Shown here in pieces: positions 24,274-33,477 of a DNA stretch of 64,000 nt. Within the stretch, counting starts at the first letter, position 1; each line of letters opens with the position of its first letter. Source of the DNA: Sphingomonas japonica. GTDB lineage: Bacteria > Pseudomonadota > Alphaproteobacteria > Sphingomonadales > Sphingomonadaceae. The notes beneath the pieces are model-generated. The model had not been told where the DNA came from. It was given only the letters and a program-made list of their open reading frames with translations, and made no database searches. Position numbers and translations under genes: made by a program. The stretch spans positions 1,054,001 to 1,118,000 of the forward strand of contig NZ_VDYR01000001.1 of NCBI RefSeq assembly GCF_006346325.1. The letters are read 5' to 3'.

Positions 24274-24350
24274 TGGTAGCGGAGGAGGGACTTGAACCCC
24301 CGACCTACGGATTATGATTCCGCCGCTCTAACCAGCTGAGCTACTCCGCC
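24274..24350 (-). tRNA. tRNA-Met (CAT), elongator type
   Basis: 77-base cloverleaf with encoded CCA. The acceptor stem starts GGCGGAG, the D-arm is GCTC/GAGC, the anticodon stem-loop is GCGGA-ATCATAA-TCCGT with anticodon CAT, and the T-arm is GGGGG-TTCAAGT-CCCTC. The G1-U72-type end and the absence of the three G-C pairs in the anticodon stem separate it from initiator tRNA. A lysidine-modified tRNA-Ile2 also has CAT but differs in overall sequence. Confidence 0.9.
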
Positions 24351-24407
24351 CCTTTTCGGGGGTTGCCCCAAAGCGAAGCGGCGACATAGGTCGGTGCCGC
24401 GAAGCGG

Positions 24408-24938
24408 TCAAGCGAACATGTGGCGCGACAGCGGCTCCCACGGGCCACCGCGATACCACCAGCTGGCGAGGCCGGCGATCGCGACGGGGCGCGGTGCGAA
24501 ATCGGCCTCGAGCTGGGCCTTCAGCGCCTTTGCCGCTGTGGGTTCGACCTTGTTCTGGATGGTGACGTGGGGTCGCCATCCGGCGCGGTCCTGCGGCGTC
24601 AGCATCGGCGCGAAGGCGTCGGCGAGGCGCGCGCGGATGTCTTCGAGTTCGGAAGATTCGATGCGGTAGGCGACGCCGCGGCCGAGATTGAGCAGACCGG
24701 CGATGCGCGCGCGCGGTGCCGGCACTCCGCGCGTCTCGCCCGCAAGCCGCTGCTTGAGTTCCGCAGCAAGGTCGGGCGCCAGATGGTGGAACAGCGTCAG
24801 ATGCGCCGACAATATGTTGCGCTCGGGCGGGAAGTGGCGCTTGCGCAGGCCATCGAAGAAGGCGAAATCCTCCGCGCCGAATAGCGCCGTGACGATGATC
24901 GGCGCTCCCGCGGGGGCGATCGGCTCGGCCTCGCTCAA
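24408..24938 (-). CDS. 2H phosphoesterase / 2'-5' RNA ligase family protein
   Basis: Encodes about 176 residues with the two HxTx motifs that define the 2H superfamily: HLTLFHHL near residue 50 and HVTIQNKV near residue 125, spaced as in ThpR/LigT-like proteins. Members hydrolyse or ligate 2',3'-cyclic or 2'-5' phosphodiester bonds in RNA or small cyclic nucleotides; the physiological substrate is not evident here. The TTG at 24938 overlaps the kup stop codon (TTGA) and is the best start. The frame is open further upstream only as a shadow of kup. Confidence 0.78.
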   Translation of the reverse strand: MSEAEPIAPAGAPIIVTALFGAEDFAFFDGLRKRHFPPERNILSAHLTLFHHLAPDLAAELKQRLAGETRGVPAPRARIAGLLNLGRGVAYRIESSELEDIRARLADAFAPMLTPQDRAGWRPHVTIQNKVEPTAAKALKAQLEADFAPRPVAIAGLASWWYRGGPWEPLSRHMFA

Positions 24939-26878
24939 ATCTCGACCTGGCTGCCCAGCTCGACGACCCGGTTGGTCGGCAGGCGGAAAAACTCCATCGC
25001 GCTTTCGGCGTTGCGCAGCATCCACGCGAACAATTTCTCGCGCCAGATCATCATCCCGGGCCGCTCGGCGGCGAGCAAGGTTTGGCGCGCGAGGAAGAAG
25101 CTGGTTTCCATCATCCGGAAATCGGCGCCGCAGCTATGCACCTGCTTGAGCGCCATCGGCACATCGGCATCCTGCATGAAGCCAAAGCACAGGATCATGC
25201 GGTGGAACCCCTGGCCCAGATCCTCGAGCTCGGCGCGATGCGAATCGGGTACGAACGGCACGTCGAGAATGCGCACGGTCAGCAGGATGACGCGTTCGTG
25301 CAGCACCTTGTTGTGCTTGAGATTGTGGAGCAGCGCATGCGGCACGCCTTCGGGCGTCGAGGTCATGAACACCGCAGTGCCCGACACCCGGGTGGCCGAA
25401 TTGGCGGCGGAGGTGATGAAGATCTTGATCGGCATCGCCGCCTCGCGCAGCCGCTCGATCATCAGCTTGCGACCCTTGGCCCAGGTGGTGAGGAACGCGA
25501 AGATGACGAACCCGACCAGCAGCGGAAACCAGCCGCCATCGGGAACCTTGGTCAGGTTGGCAGCGAAATAGGCGCCGTCGACGATGAAGAACACCGCCAG
25601 CAGCGGTGCGGCCTGCCACCATTTCCACTTCCACAATCCGAACAGCACGACGCCGAGCAGACACGAATCGATGAACATCGCACCGGTCACCGCGATGCCG
25701 TACGCCGCGGTCAGGTTGGACGATGTTTGGAAGGTCAGCACCAGCAGGATGACCATCACCATCAGCAGCCAGTTGATCAGCGGAATGTAGATCTGTCCCG
25801 CCGCCGCCGCGCTGGTATGTTCGATGCGCAAGCGCGGCATGAATCCCAGCTGGATCGCCTGCTGCGTGACCGAGAAAGCGCCCGAGATCACCGCTTGCGA
25901 CGCGATTATCGCCGCTGCGGTGGCGATGAACACCAACGGCAGCTGGAACCCCTCGGGAGCGAGCATGTAGAACGGGCTTTCGAGCGCGACCACGCCTTCG
26001 CGGATCAGTAGCGCACCCTGCCCCATGTAATTCGCCATCAGCGCGGGCAGCACGAACCACAGCCACGATACCCCGATCGGCCGACGTCCGAAATGGCCCA
26101 TGTCGGCATAGAGGGCTTCGGCGCCGGTCACGGCCAGCACCACCGAGCCCAGCGCGAGGAAGGCGGCGAGCGGATCGATCGCGAAGAAGTTGAACGCGTG
26201 CCACGGGTTGAGCGCCCACAGCACCTGCGGCGTCTGGATGAAGCTCATCACGCCCAGCGCCGCGATGGTGAAGAAATAGACCAGCATGATCGGCCCGAAA
26301 AAGGTGCCGACGCGCGCGGTGCCGCTGCGCTGGATCGAGAACAGGAAGATCATGATCGCCACCGCGATCGGAACGACGAGGCCGCCGAACGCCGGTGCCG
26401 CCACCGCAAGCCCCTCGACCGCGCCGAGTACCGACACTGCCGGGGTGATCATCGAATCGCCGTAGAACAGCGCGGTCGCGAACACCCCGAGCATGACGAT
26501 GCCGCGCGTCCAGCGCTGTTCCTGGGTGCGGCCCGAGATCAGCGCGAGCAACGCGAGGCTGCCGCCCTCTCCCTTGTTGTCGGCGCGCATGATGATGGTG
26601 ACGTATTTGAGCGTGACTACGATCATCATCGACCAGAACATCAGGCTGATGACGCCGAGGATGTGCGCGGTGTCGAGCGTCAGCTTGTGATGGCCGTCGA
26701 AGGTTTCGCGAAACGCGTAGAGCGGGCTGGTGCCGATGTCGCCGAACACGACGCCGACCGCGCCGACCGCGAGTTTCCAGAAACCCTGACGACGGTGGCC
26801 GTGCGCGTCGATCTCGCCGTCGCGCTCGTCGGGAAATCCGGGGGTATCTGCGGCACCGGCGCCGTCGCTATCAGTCAT
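24935..26878 (-). CDS. kup: Low-affinity potassium uptake transporter Kup
   Basis: Encodes 647 residues of the KUP/HAK/KT family, an H+-coupled K+ importer. The cytoplasmic N terminus is followed by [17 protein letters not shown], the diagnostic first membrane-helix motif, then about twelve hydrophobic helices (to about residue 470) and a cytoplasmic C-terminal domain. The ATG giving MTDSDGAG is chosen; 32 further codons upstream are open but contain no conserved residues. Translation of the 2H phosphoesterase gene is coupled to it. Confidence 0.95.
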   Translation of the reverse strand: MTDSDGAGAADTPGFPDERDGEIDAHGHRRQGFWKLAVGAVGVVFGDIGTSPLYAFRETFDGHHKLTLDTAHILGVISLMFWSMMIVVTLKYVTIIMRADNKGEGGSLALLALISGRTQEQRWTRGIVMLGVFATALFYGDSMITPAVSVLGAVEGLAVAAPAFGGLVVPIAVAIMIFLFSIQRSGTARVGTFFGPIMLVYFFTIAALGVMSFIQTPQVLWALNPWHAFNFFAIDPLAAFLALGSVVLAVTGAEALYADMGHFGRRPIGVSWLWFVLPALMANYMGQGALLIREGVVALESPFYMLAPEGFQLPLVFIATAAAIIASQAVISGAFSVTQQAIQLGFMPRLRIEHTSAAAAGQIYIPLINWLLMVMVILLVLTFQTSSNLTAAYGIAVTGAMFIDSCLLGVVLFGLWKWKWWQAAPLLAVFFIVDGAYFAANLTKVPDGGWFPLLVGFVIFAFLTTWAKGRKLMIERLREAAMPIKIFITSAANSATRVSGTAVFMTSTPEGVPHALLHNLKHNKVLHERVILLTVRILDVPFVPDSHRAELEDLGQGFHRMILCFGFMQDADVPMALKQVHSCGADFRMMETSFFLARQTLLAAERPGMMIWREKLFAWMLRNAESAMEFFRLPTNRVVELGSQVEI

Positions 26879-27016
26879 GCGCGCATCGCCCGCGCACGTT
26901 TCGCCCGATAGCCGGTTCCCGCGCCCCTGTGCCCCAGCCTGTCCATCGCCGCGCGGGTAGCACCGTCGCTGCACCGCCGCAACGGTCCGCCGGCGCGAGG
27001 GAACGGTCCCGACCGT

Positions 27017-27487
27017 CTAGGCGGCGAACAGCGCATCGGCCTCCCCCCGCGTCGCGACGTCACGCAGAACGAAGCTGCTGGCGATGGTAGTCACGCCGGG
27101 CAAGCGCCCGAGATGCTCTCGGTGGAGCCGCTCGTAATCGTCGAGGTCGCGGCAGATGATGGTCAGTCGGTAGTCCTGGTTGCCCGAGATCAACGCGCAG
27201 GCGACGATCCCGTCGATCCGCGCGACCGCGCGCTCGAACGCGGCGAGATCCTCCTCGACCTGGGTCGACAGCGTGATGTCGACCAGCGCGGTGACATGAA
27301 AGCCCAACCGCTTGCGATCGACGCACGCGGAATATCCCAGGATCAGCCCGGCACCCTCGAGCGCCTGGACCCGCCGGCTGCACGCCGACTGCGAGAGCCC
27401 GACCCGCTCGGCGACCGTGCTGATCGCCATGCGCGCGTCCCCCGACAGAAGTTTCAGGATTGCACGGTCGATACGGTCGGTTTGCAT
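27017..27487 (-). CDS. Lrp/AsnC-family transcriptional regulator
   Basis: Encodes 156 residues: an N-terminal winged HTH (DRAILKLLSGDARMAISTV then VGLSQSACSRRVQALEGAG) and a C-terminal RAM/AsnC ligand-binding domain (VDITLSTQVEEDLAAFERAV, DYRLTIICRDLDDYERL). It is divergent from alanine dehydrogenase, the same arrangement as AldR/BkdR-type activators that sense amino acids, so it probably controls ald in response to alanine or other amino acids. The ATG giving MQTDRIDRA is the family start. Confidence 0.9.
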   Translation of the reverse strand: MQTDRIDRAILKLLSGDARMAISTVAERVGLSQSACSRRVQALEGAGLILGYSACVDRKRLGFHVTALVDITLSTQVEEDLAAFERAVARIDGIVACALISGNQDYRLTIICRDLDDYERLHREHLGRLPGVTTIASSFVLRDVATRGEADALFAA

Positions 27488-27580
27488 GGTGCATGCGCCT
27501 AGCAGGATTGCGGCACATGATCCATGCATCGATTGGGCCTCTGCCGCTGGCATTTGCAGGGATTCGCTGACCGGTGGTGC

Positions 27581-27599
27581 GCTATGCGAGACGCATAGC
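27581..27599. promoter_or_regulatory. Palindrome before ald
   Basis: Perfect inverted repeat GCTATGCG-AGA-CGCATAGC, ending 17 bases before the ald ATG and 7 bases before its ribosome-binding site AGGAG (27606-27610). It may be an operator for the divergent Lrp-type regulator or a 5'-leader hairpin. Confidence 0.45.
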
Positions 27600-27616
27600 C
27601 AGAGCAGGAGAGCGTC

Positions 27617-28729
27617 ATGCGAGTCGGTGTCCCCAAGGAAATCAAGAATCACGAATATCGCGTCGGCCTCACGCCGCCCTCGGTCGCCGAGCTGGTCGCC
27701 GCCGGGCACGAGGTGGTCGTCGAGACTAAGGCCGGCTGCGGCATCGACTTCGAGGATCAAGACTATGTCGAGGCGGGCGCCAGCATCCTGCCGACCGCCG
27801 CGGAGGTGTTCGCCGCCGCCGACATGATCGTGAAGGTCAAGGAGCCGCAGCAACAGGAAATCGCGATGCTCGAATCGCGGCATCTGCTGTTCACCTATCT
27901 CCACCTCGCTGCCGACAAGCCGCAGGCCGAAGGCCTGATGCGGTCGGGCGCGACCTGCATCGCCTATGAAACGGTCACGTCGGACAATCGCGGGCTGCCG
28001 CTGCTCAAGCCGATGAGCGAGGTGGCCGGGCGGATGTCGGTGCAGGTGGGCGCGCATTATCTGGAAAAGGAACAGGGCGGCCGCGGCGTGTTGCTGGGCG
28101 GCGTCCCGGGCGTGGCGCCAGCCCGCGTGGCGATCCTGGGCGGCGGCGTTTCGGGCGTCAACGCGGCCCAGATGGCGGTCGGCATGCGCGCCGACGTCAC
28201 CATCTATGATATCAACAATGATCGCCTCGCCGAGCTCGACATGTTCTTTTCGAGCCAGATCAAGACCGCCTATGCGAGCAAGGCGGCGATCGCCGCGGCG
28301 GTGAAGAACGCGCATCTCGTCATCGGCGCGGTGCTGGTGCCGGGGGCGGCCGCGCCAAAGCTGGTGACGCGCGACATGCTCAAGACGATGAAGCGCGGGT
28401 CGGTCTTGGTCGATATCGCTATCGACCAGGGCGGCTGTTTCGAGACCAGCCATGCGACCACGCACGACGATCCCGTGTACGAGATCGACGGCGTCATCCA
28501 TTATTGCGTCGCCAACATGCCCGGCGCGGTGGCGCGGACTTCGGCGTTCGCGCTCAACAATGCGACGCTGCCATTCGTGCTGAAGCTCGCCAACCACGGC
28601 GCCGACGCGGCGATGGCGGCGGATCGCCATCTCGCCAACGGCCTCAACGTGTCGGCCGGCAAGATCCGTCATGCGGCAGTCTGCGAAGCGCTCGACCTGC
28701 CATTCGACGCCTGGATCGGAACGAATTAA
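27617..28729 (+). CDS. ald: Alanine dehydrogenase
   Basis: Encodes 370 residues of NAD-dependent alanine dehydrogenase, which interconverts L-alanine and pyruvate plus ammonium. The start [17 protein letters not shown] is the family hallmark. Catalytic Lys and His lie in MIVKVKEP and [10 protein letters not shown], and the NAD Rossmann motif [14 protein letters not shown] follows at about residue 170. The ribosome-binding site AGGAG precedes the ATG by 6 bases. Divergent from an Lrp/AsnC regulator and followed by a DUF3072 gene with a striking leader hairpin. Confidence 0.96.
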   Translation: MRVGVPKEIKNHEYRVGLTPPSVAELVAAGHEVVVETKAGCGIDFEDQDYVEAGASILPTAAEVFAAADMIVKVKEPQQQEIAMLESRHLLFTYLHLAADKPQAEGLMRSGATCIAYETVTSDNRGLPLLKPMSEVAGRMSVQVGAHYLEKEQGGRGVLLGGVPGVAPARVAILGGGVSGVNAAQMAVGMRADVTIYDINNDRLAELDMFFSSQIKTAYASKAAIAAAVKNAHLVIGAVLVPGAAAPKLVTRDMLKTMKRGSVLVDIAIDQGGCFETSHATTHDDPVYEIDGVIHYCVANMPGAVARTSAFALNNATLPFVLKLANHGADAAMAADRHLANGLNVSAGKIRHAAVCEALDLPFDAWIGTN

Positions 28730-28742
28730 GAACAACTGGGTT

Positions 28743-28772
28743 GGACATCGCGAAAGGAATTTCGCGATGTCC
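28743..28772 (+). promoter_or_regulatory. RBS- and start-codon-enclosing hairpin
   Basis: Perfect 13-bp inverted repeat: GGACATCGCGAAA (28743-28755), loop GGAA (28756-28759, a GNRA-type tetraloop), TTTCGCGATGTCC (28760-28772). The Shine-Dalgarno AAGGA (28754-28758) straddles the loop, and the ATG of the DUF3072 gene (28767-28769) lies in the right arm. In RNA the start codon would be base-paired, so translation should depend on melting or on a trans factor. No T-run follows, so it is a poor terminator. Confidence 0.6.
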
Positions 28773-28985
28773 GATACTGCCAACCCCAAGGCCGAACCCT
28801 TCTCCAATGCTGAGAAGGATCCCGACGACTGGACTACCGGCGACGAAAGCATGACCGGCGCGCAGGCCAGCTATCTGAAGACGCTGAGCGAGGAAGCCGG
28901 GGAGCCGTTCGACGATACGCTGAACAAGGCGGATGCGTCGAAGCGGATCGACGAGCTGCAGGCGAAAACCGGCCGGGGCAGCTGA
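28767..28985 (+). CDS. DUF3072 domain protein
   Basis: Encodes a 72-residue, highly charged soluble protein with the DUF3072 signature: KDPDDWTTGDE followed by MTGAQASYLKTLSEEAGEPF and a DKADASKRI-like ending. Function unknown; similar small proteins are common in sphingomonads and rhizobia, and the last 30 residues resemble the helix-turn-helix of SAP-like or plasmid-protein DUFs but without known role. It follows ald by 37 bases on the same strand. Its start lies inside a perfect hairpin. Confidence 0.82.
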   Translation: MSDTANPKAEPFSNAEKDPDDWTTGDESMTGAQASYLKTLSEEAGEPFDDTLNKADASKRIDELQAKTGRGS

Positions 28986-28986
28986 T

Positions 28987-29631
28987 TCAGCCCGGCGGCA
29001 TGCCCTCCAGCATTGCCAGCAGCTGGTCGAGTTCGGCGAGTCGCGCAGCGATCTGCGGTCGATACTCGCGGCCTGCTGGTGCCAGCATCAGCGCGCGCGC
29101 CCACATCGGCCGCGCGGCCGCGAAGTCGCCGGCCCGGATCAGCGCCAGACCCACGAAGAAGGGCGGCGCCGGTTGTTCGGGCGCCAGTTGCATCGCCCGC
29201 GCGAAAGCGAAGCTGGCGGCGGGCGACAGCGTCTGGCCATCACGCTCCGACAGCGCGGTGCCCAGTCCCATCCACAAGGCATAGTTGTCGCGCGCCTTGT
29301 TGATGCCGCTGAGCATGTACGTCGCTGCCGCTTCGGGCGCGCCCGCACGCAGCATCGCGTCCGACAGCACGAAATAGTCGTGCGCAAAGGTGAAGCGCCC
29401 GAGCATCGCATCGCGCAGCGCGATCGTGTCGGGATCGATCGCCATCGGCCGCTGTCCGGCCGCTCCGGCGACAGTCGCGCCGGGCAGCGCGGGGCTGCCC
29501 TGCAGGGCATATCCGGTAGCACCGAGCGTCAATGCCGCGGCGATCGTGGTCAGCAACATGCGCGGCGCGCCGAGCAGCCAGCTCGCCGCGATCGCCGACG
29601 CCGCCAAGATGGCGAGGAGCGCCCAGCCCAT
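28987..29631 (-). CDS. Membrane-anchored TPR protein (CcmH/CycH C-terminal-like)
   Basis: Encodes 214 residues with two hydrophobic helices at the N terminus (about 3-20 and 24-44) and a C-terminal TPR region (about residues 75-210) whose helices end in Ala-rich APEAAATYML and AARPMWARALMLAP motifs. The layout is that of the TPR half of cytochrome c maturation protein CcmH/CycH, but no other ccm gene is near, so this may be a stand-alone TPR scaffold. It lies 11 bases after the leucine-type dehydrogenase gene. Confidence 0.7.
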   Translation of the reverse strand: MGWALLAILAASAIAASWLLGAPRMLLTTIAAALTLGATGYALQGSPALPGATVAGAAGQRPMAIDPDTIALRDAMLGRFTFAHDYFVLSDAMLRAGAPEAAATYMLSGINKARDNYALWMGLGTALSERDGQTLSPAASFAFARAMQLAPEQPAPPFFVGLALIRAGDFAAARPMWARALMLAPAGREYRPQIAARLAELDQLLAMLEGMPPG

Positions 29632-29642
29632 CGCCGCCGCGA

Positions 29643-30692
29643 TCAGCCCCGGCCGATCAGACGGCGCGCGATGGCGTCGGCGACGGCCGCTTCGGGCTCG
29701 CCAGTGCGGTCGCTTTCGTCCCAGACCTCGATCAGACGATCGGGAATGCGTGCGATCCGCGCCTCGACTTCTGCGCGGTCGCCCTGTCCCAGATACTCCA
29801 GGCCGACGTTGATGATGCCGCCCGCATTGATGACATAATCGGGCGCATAGAGGATACCGCGGTCATGCAGACGCGCGCCGTCCGCGCGGGTTGCCAGCTG
29901 GTTGTTCGCGCCGCCCGCGATCGCCTTGCACTTCAGCGCGGCGATGCTGCCTTCGGTCAGGATCGCGCCGAGCGCGTTCGGGCTGACGATATCGGCATCG
30001 ACCGCGAGCACTGCGTCCGGTTCGGCCGTGGCTGCGCCCAACTCGGCCGCGAACGTCGTGAGGCGGTCGCGGTTGACGTCCGCCAGCGTGAGCTTCGCCC
30101 CGTCTTTGGCAAGCAGCCTGGCAAGCCCGCCGCCGACGCTGCCGATGCCCTGGATCGCGACGTGGACGCCGGCCATGTCGCTAGTCCCCAGCGCCCGCCT
30201 GGCCGCCGCCTTTACGCCCAGATACACGCCCATCGCAGTGAACGGCCCGGGATCGCCGCCGGCGCTGCCGGCCGCCACCGGCAACCCCGAGACGTGGCGC
30301 GTGGAGCCGGCGATCGTCGTCATATCGGCTTCCGACATCCCGACATCTTCGGCAGTGACATAGCGTCCGCCCAGCGATTCGACGGCGCGTCCGAACGCGG
30401 CGAGCATCTCGGGCGCTTTGGTGCGGGCGGCGTCGGCGAGCACCACGCCCTTACCGCCGCCCATCGGCAGGCCCGCCATCGCGTTCTTGAAGCTCATCCC
30501 GCGCGACAGCCGCAGCGCGTCGGTGATCGCCGCGGAATGATCGGCGTAATGCCAGAAGCGCACTCCGCCCGCCGCCGGGCCGAGATGCGTCGAATGCACC
30601 GCGATCACTGCCTGCAGCCCCGTTGCCGGGTCGCTGAACAGGTGAACGCCTTCATGCTCGTCAAAATCGGGGAAGCCCCAGTCGGTGATCAC
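29643..30692 (-). CDS. Leucine-type Glu/Leu/Phe/Val dehydrogenase
   Basis: Encodes 349 residues of the amino-acid dehydrogenase family closest to leucine dehydrogenase: oxidative deamination of branched-chain amino acids with NAD. Catalytic motif PMGGGKGV near residue 75, the Rossmann GIGSVGGGLARLL near residue 175 and NNQLA near residue 250 are all present. The GTG at 30692 (VITDWGF) matches the family N terminus. The frame is open upstream through tRNA-His, which rules those extra codons out. Only 27 bases separate it from the tRNA, so it is probably expressed by read-through of the tRNA promoter. Confidence 0.88.
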   Translation of the reverse strand: MITDWGFPDFDEHEGVHLFSDPATGLQAVIAVHSTHLGPAAGGVRFWHYADHSAAITDALRLSRGMSFKNAMAGLPMGGGKGVVLADAARTKAPEMLAAFGRAVESLGGRYVTAEDVGMSEADMTTIAGSTRHVSGLPVAAGSAGGDPGPFTAMGVYLGVKAAARRALGTSDMAGVHVAIQGIGSVGGGLARLLAKDGAKLTLADVNRDRLTTFAAELGAATAEPDAVLAVDADIVSPNALGAILTEGSIAALKCKAIAGGANNQLATRADGARLHDRGILYAPDYVINAGGIINVGLEYLGQGDRAEVEARIARIPDRLIEVWDESDRTGEPEAAVADAIARRLIGRG

Positions 30693-30719
30693 GTGTGGCG
30701 TTCCCGCGTGCTGGATGAA

Positions 30720-30797
30720 TGGGGCGACCGACGGGACTTGAACCCGCAACTTCCGGCATCACAAGCCGGTGCTCTAACCAATTGAACTACGATCGCC
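30720..30797 (-). tRNA. tRNA-His (GTG)
   Basis: Cloverleaf on the minus strand with anticodon loop TTGTGAT (anticodon GTG), anticodon stem CCGGC/GCCGG, D-arm GTTC/GAGC, T-arm GCGGG/CCCGT and encoded CCA. The acceptor stem is GCGATCG pairing CGGTCGC with C73, and the base before it is G, giving the G-1:C73 pair that is the histidine identity element. The dehydrogenase gene starts 27 bases downstream. Confidence 0.93.
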
Positions 30798-30891
30798 GTG
30801 GGATGGGCGCGATTAGCGGGCGGACGTGCCATCCGTCAAGGAGTGCGGCTAAACACTGGCACACACTCCACTGTTTTGGCAGAAAGGAACG

Positions 30892-31563
30892 ATGTCGACC
30901 CTCAGACCCGTGCTGCGCTATCCCGGTTCCGGGCTTCCGCCCGAGCCGGTCATCGCCAGCATCCTCGCCCAGCCCGGCGTGCAGCGCGTGCCGTCGCCCA
31001 AGCTCAATCTGTTCATCCGGCGCGGCTTCCTGACGCCCGAGCAGTGCGCCGGCTTCATCGAACGGATCGACATCAACCGACGCCCGTCGACGATCGCCGA
31101 CGCCAATGGCGATCCGACCTTTCGCACCAGCGAGACCTGCGACCTCGATCCGAACGATCCGCTGGTCGCCGAAGCGGAGGCGGCGATCATCGCGTTCACC
31201 GGCCTCAACCCCGCGCACGGCGAACCGCTCCAGGGCCAGCGCTATGCGGTGGGCCAGGAGTTCAAGGCGCACACCGACTATTTCGCGAGCAAGGGCGAGG
31301 ACTACAAGAAATACTGCGCCAAGACGGGCAATCGCACCTGGACGGTGATGCTCTATCTCAACGCCCCCGAAGCCGGCGGCGCGACCCGGTTCAAGGCGAT
31401 CGACAAGATCGTCCAGCCCGAAACCGGCAAGCTGCTGGCATGGAACAATCTGCGCCCCGACGGCCGCGGCAACCCGTCGACCATCCATCACGGGATGAAG
31501 GTGCGCGCGGGCACCAAATATGTGCTGACCAAATGGTTTCGCGAGCGCCCGTGGACGTGGTGA
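30892..31563 (+). CDS. 2-oxoglutarate/Fe(II) oxygenase (prolyl 4-hydroxylase-like)
   Basis: Encodes 223 residues with a double-stranded beta-helix oxygenase domain of the P4Hc type. The iron ligands are His-x-Asp in FKAHTDYF (about residue 125) and the distal His in STIHHGMKV (about residue 200), followed by the 2OG-binding Lys in YVLTKWFRERP at the very C terminus. It would hydroxylate prolyl residues or another substrate; bacterial targets are mostly unknown. The start has AAAGGA eight bases upstream. Confidence 0.88.
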   Translation: MSTLRPVLRYPGSGLPPEPVIASILAQPGVQRVPSPKLNLFIRRGFLTPEQCAGFIERIDINRRPSTIADANGDPTFRTSETCDLDPNDPLVAEAEAAIIAFTGLNPAHGEPLQGQRYAVGQEFKAHTDYFASKGEDYKKYCAKTGNRTWTVMLYLNAPEAGGATRFKAIDKIVQPETGKLLAWNNLRPDGRGNPSTIHHGMKVRAGTKYVLTKWFRERPWTW

Positions 31564-31612
31564 GCCAACGGCGAGCAAATCCCTAGCGTCTGATCTAGCC
31601 GATCTCACATAT

Positions 31613-31688
31613 CGTGCTCCGGCGCAGGCCGGAGCCTTGGCAATCGATTGCGCACGACCGGCAGCGCTCCGGCCTTCGCCGGAGCACG
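31613..31688. repeat. Inverted pair of REP-like hairpins (possible bidirectional terminator)
   Basis: Two near-identical 23-base hairpins in opposite orientation. Unit A (31613-31635) has arms GCTCCGGC/GCCGGAGC around loop GCAG. Unit B (31666-31688) has the same arms around loop CTTC and reads as the reverse complement of A with one base changed. They sit between the convergent oxygenase and pckA genes, where such pairs often end transcription or mark repeated intergenic elements. Confidence 0.7.
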
Positions 31689-31714
31689 GCTTTCCTTCTG
31701 AGCGCAATGCTAAC

Positions 31715-33316
31715 TCAGACTGGTTCCACTATTCGTGGTCCGGCGCGCACCACGCTTTCTTCGACATAGGCCTCAAACCCGGCAAAATTCTCCACGAACA
31801 GATCGACCAGCTTCGCCGCGGCGGCATCATATTCCGCGCCATCCTCCCAGGTCGCACGCGGATCGAGGATCGCCGGATCGACGCCTGGCGCTGTCATCGG
31901 AACGGCAAAACCGAAATGCGGATCGGTACGGAACCCGGCATCGTCGAGATCGCCGTCCAGCGCCGCGCTGAGCAACGCACGAGTCACCGCGATCGGCATG
32001 CGCTGGCCAACGCCATATCTTCCGCCGGTCCAGCCGGTATTGACCAGCCAGCACTGGACGTTGCCGCGCGCGATCCGGTCCTTCAGCAGTTTGCCATAGA
32101 CGCTGGGATGCCGAGGCATGAACGGCGCGCCGAAGCAGGTGGAAAAGGTCGCTTCCGGCTCGGTGACGCCGATCTCGGTGCCGGCGACCTTGGCGGTATA
32201 ACCCGACAGGAAATGATACATCGCCTGATCGGGTGTCAGCCGCGCGATCGGCGGCAGCACTCCGAACGCATCGGCGGTCAGCATGACGATGGTCCGCGGC
32301 GCCGGTCCCATATTGTCGGCGCTGGCGTTGGCGATGAAGTCGATCGGATAGGCACCGCGCGAATTTTCCGCGAGCGTCGCGTCGTCGAAATCGATCTCGT
32401 GCGTGACCGGGTCCATCACCACATTTTCGAGCACCGTGCCGAACCGCCGCGTGGTCGCGAAAATCTCGGGCTCGGCGCTTGGCGACAGGCGGATCATCTT
32501 GGCGTAGCAGCCGCCCTCAAAATTGAACACGGAGTCGTCAGACCAGCCATGCTCATCGTCGCCAATCAGCGTGCGGGCGGGATCGGCGCTCAGCGTGGTC
32601 TTGCCGGTGCCCGACAGCCCGAAGAAGATCGCCGTGTCCCCCCTGGCCCCCACATTCGCCGAACAATGCATCGGCATGACACCGCGCTCGGGCAGCAGAT
32701 AGTTGAGCAGCCCGAACACCGATTTCTTCATTTCGCCGGCATAGGCGGTGCCGCCGATCAGAATCAGTTTCTCGGTGATGCCGACCGCGATTACGGTTTC
32801 GCTGCGGCAGCCGTGGCGGGCCGGATCGGCGCGAAAGCTGGGCAAGTCGATGATCGTATAGTCGGGCACGAACCGCGCCAGCGCCTCGATCTCGGGCCGG
32901 ACCAGCATCGTTCGGATGAAGAGGCTGTGCCACGCCAGTTCGGTGACGACGCGGACATTGACGCGATGCTCGGCCTGCGATCCGCCATGAAGATCCTGCA
33001 CGAACAGCGTCTCGATGCCGGCGATCGCGGTCAGGAAATCGGCCTTCAGCCGGGCAAAGGCGGCGGGATCGAGCGGCTGATTGGACTTGCCCCACCAGAT
33101 CGCCTGTTCGGTGTCGGCATCGCGGACCGTGAACTTGTCGCGCGCCGACCTGCCGGTATGCGGCGCGGTTTCGACGACGAGCGCGCCGTGCCGGGACAGG
33201 CGCCCCTCGCCCCGCGCTACCGCCGCCTCGACCAGCGGCGCGGTCGAAAGGTTCCAGTGAACCCGGGCGGCAGTATCGATCCCCTGCATGGCAAGGGTAT
33301 GCGCAGGTTCGCGCAT
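31715..33316 (-). CDS. pckA: Phosphoenolpyruvate carboxykinase (ATP)
   Basis: Encodes 533 residues of ATP-dependent PEP carboxykinase, which makes PEP from oxaloacetate in gluconeogenesis. The kinase-1a P-loop [13 protein letters not shown] (about residue 235) and the R-x-G metal/substrate motifs GEMKKSVF and [10 protein letters not shown] are intact. The ATG giving MREPAHTL has AGGA eight bases upstream; twenty open codons before it are unconserved. Divergent from the chvI/chvG pair, as in other alphaproteobacteria, where ChvI controls pckA-linked acid response. Confidence 0.96.
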   Translation of the reverse strand: MREPAHTLAMQGIDTAARVHWNLSTAPLVEAAVARGEGRLSRHGALVVETAPHTGRSARDKFTVRDADTEQAIWWGKSNQPLDPAAFARLKADFLTAIAGIETLFVQDLHGGSQAEHRVNVRVVTELAWHSLFIRTMLVRPEIEALARFVPDYTIIDLPSFRADPARHGCRSETVIAVGITEKLILIGGTAYAGEMKKSVFGLLNYLLPERGVMPMHCSANVGARGDTAIFFGLSGTGKTTLSADPARTLIGDDEHGWSDDSVFNFEGGCYAKMIRLSPSAEPEIFATTRRFGTVLENVVMDPVTHEIDFDDATLAENSRGAYPIDFIANASADNMGPAPRTIVMLTADAFGVLPPIARLTPDQAMYHFLSGYTAKVAGTEIGVTEPEATFSTCFGAPFMPRHPSVYGKLLKDRIARGNVQCWLVNTGWTGGRYGVGQRMPIAVTRALLSAALDGDLDDAGFRTDPHFGFAVPMTAPGVDPAILDPRATWEDGAEYDAAAAKLVDLFVENFAGFEAYVEESVVRAGPRIVEPV

Positions 33317-33477
33317 CGTCACATCCTGTCTCCCCGTGCGGCGCTCTGTCGGCGCCTGCATACGTATTCGTTGCAAGCGCGCTTATGCGCCCTGCCCGTC
33401 CGGGTCAATGACATGGATGCAATTGAGCACGCCGCCGAACTCGGCTAGTTGCGGGTCCACCACTGGCGGGAGAGCCC

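Noticed and set aside
24274..24350. CAT-anticodon tRNA as tRNA-Ile2 or initiator tRNA-fMet
   Set aside because: It lacks the three G-C pairs of the initiator anticodon stem and pairs at the acceptor end, and its overall sequence fits elongator Met better than Ile2; decisive tool would be tRNA covariance scoring.
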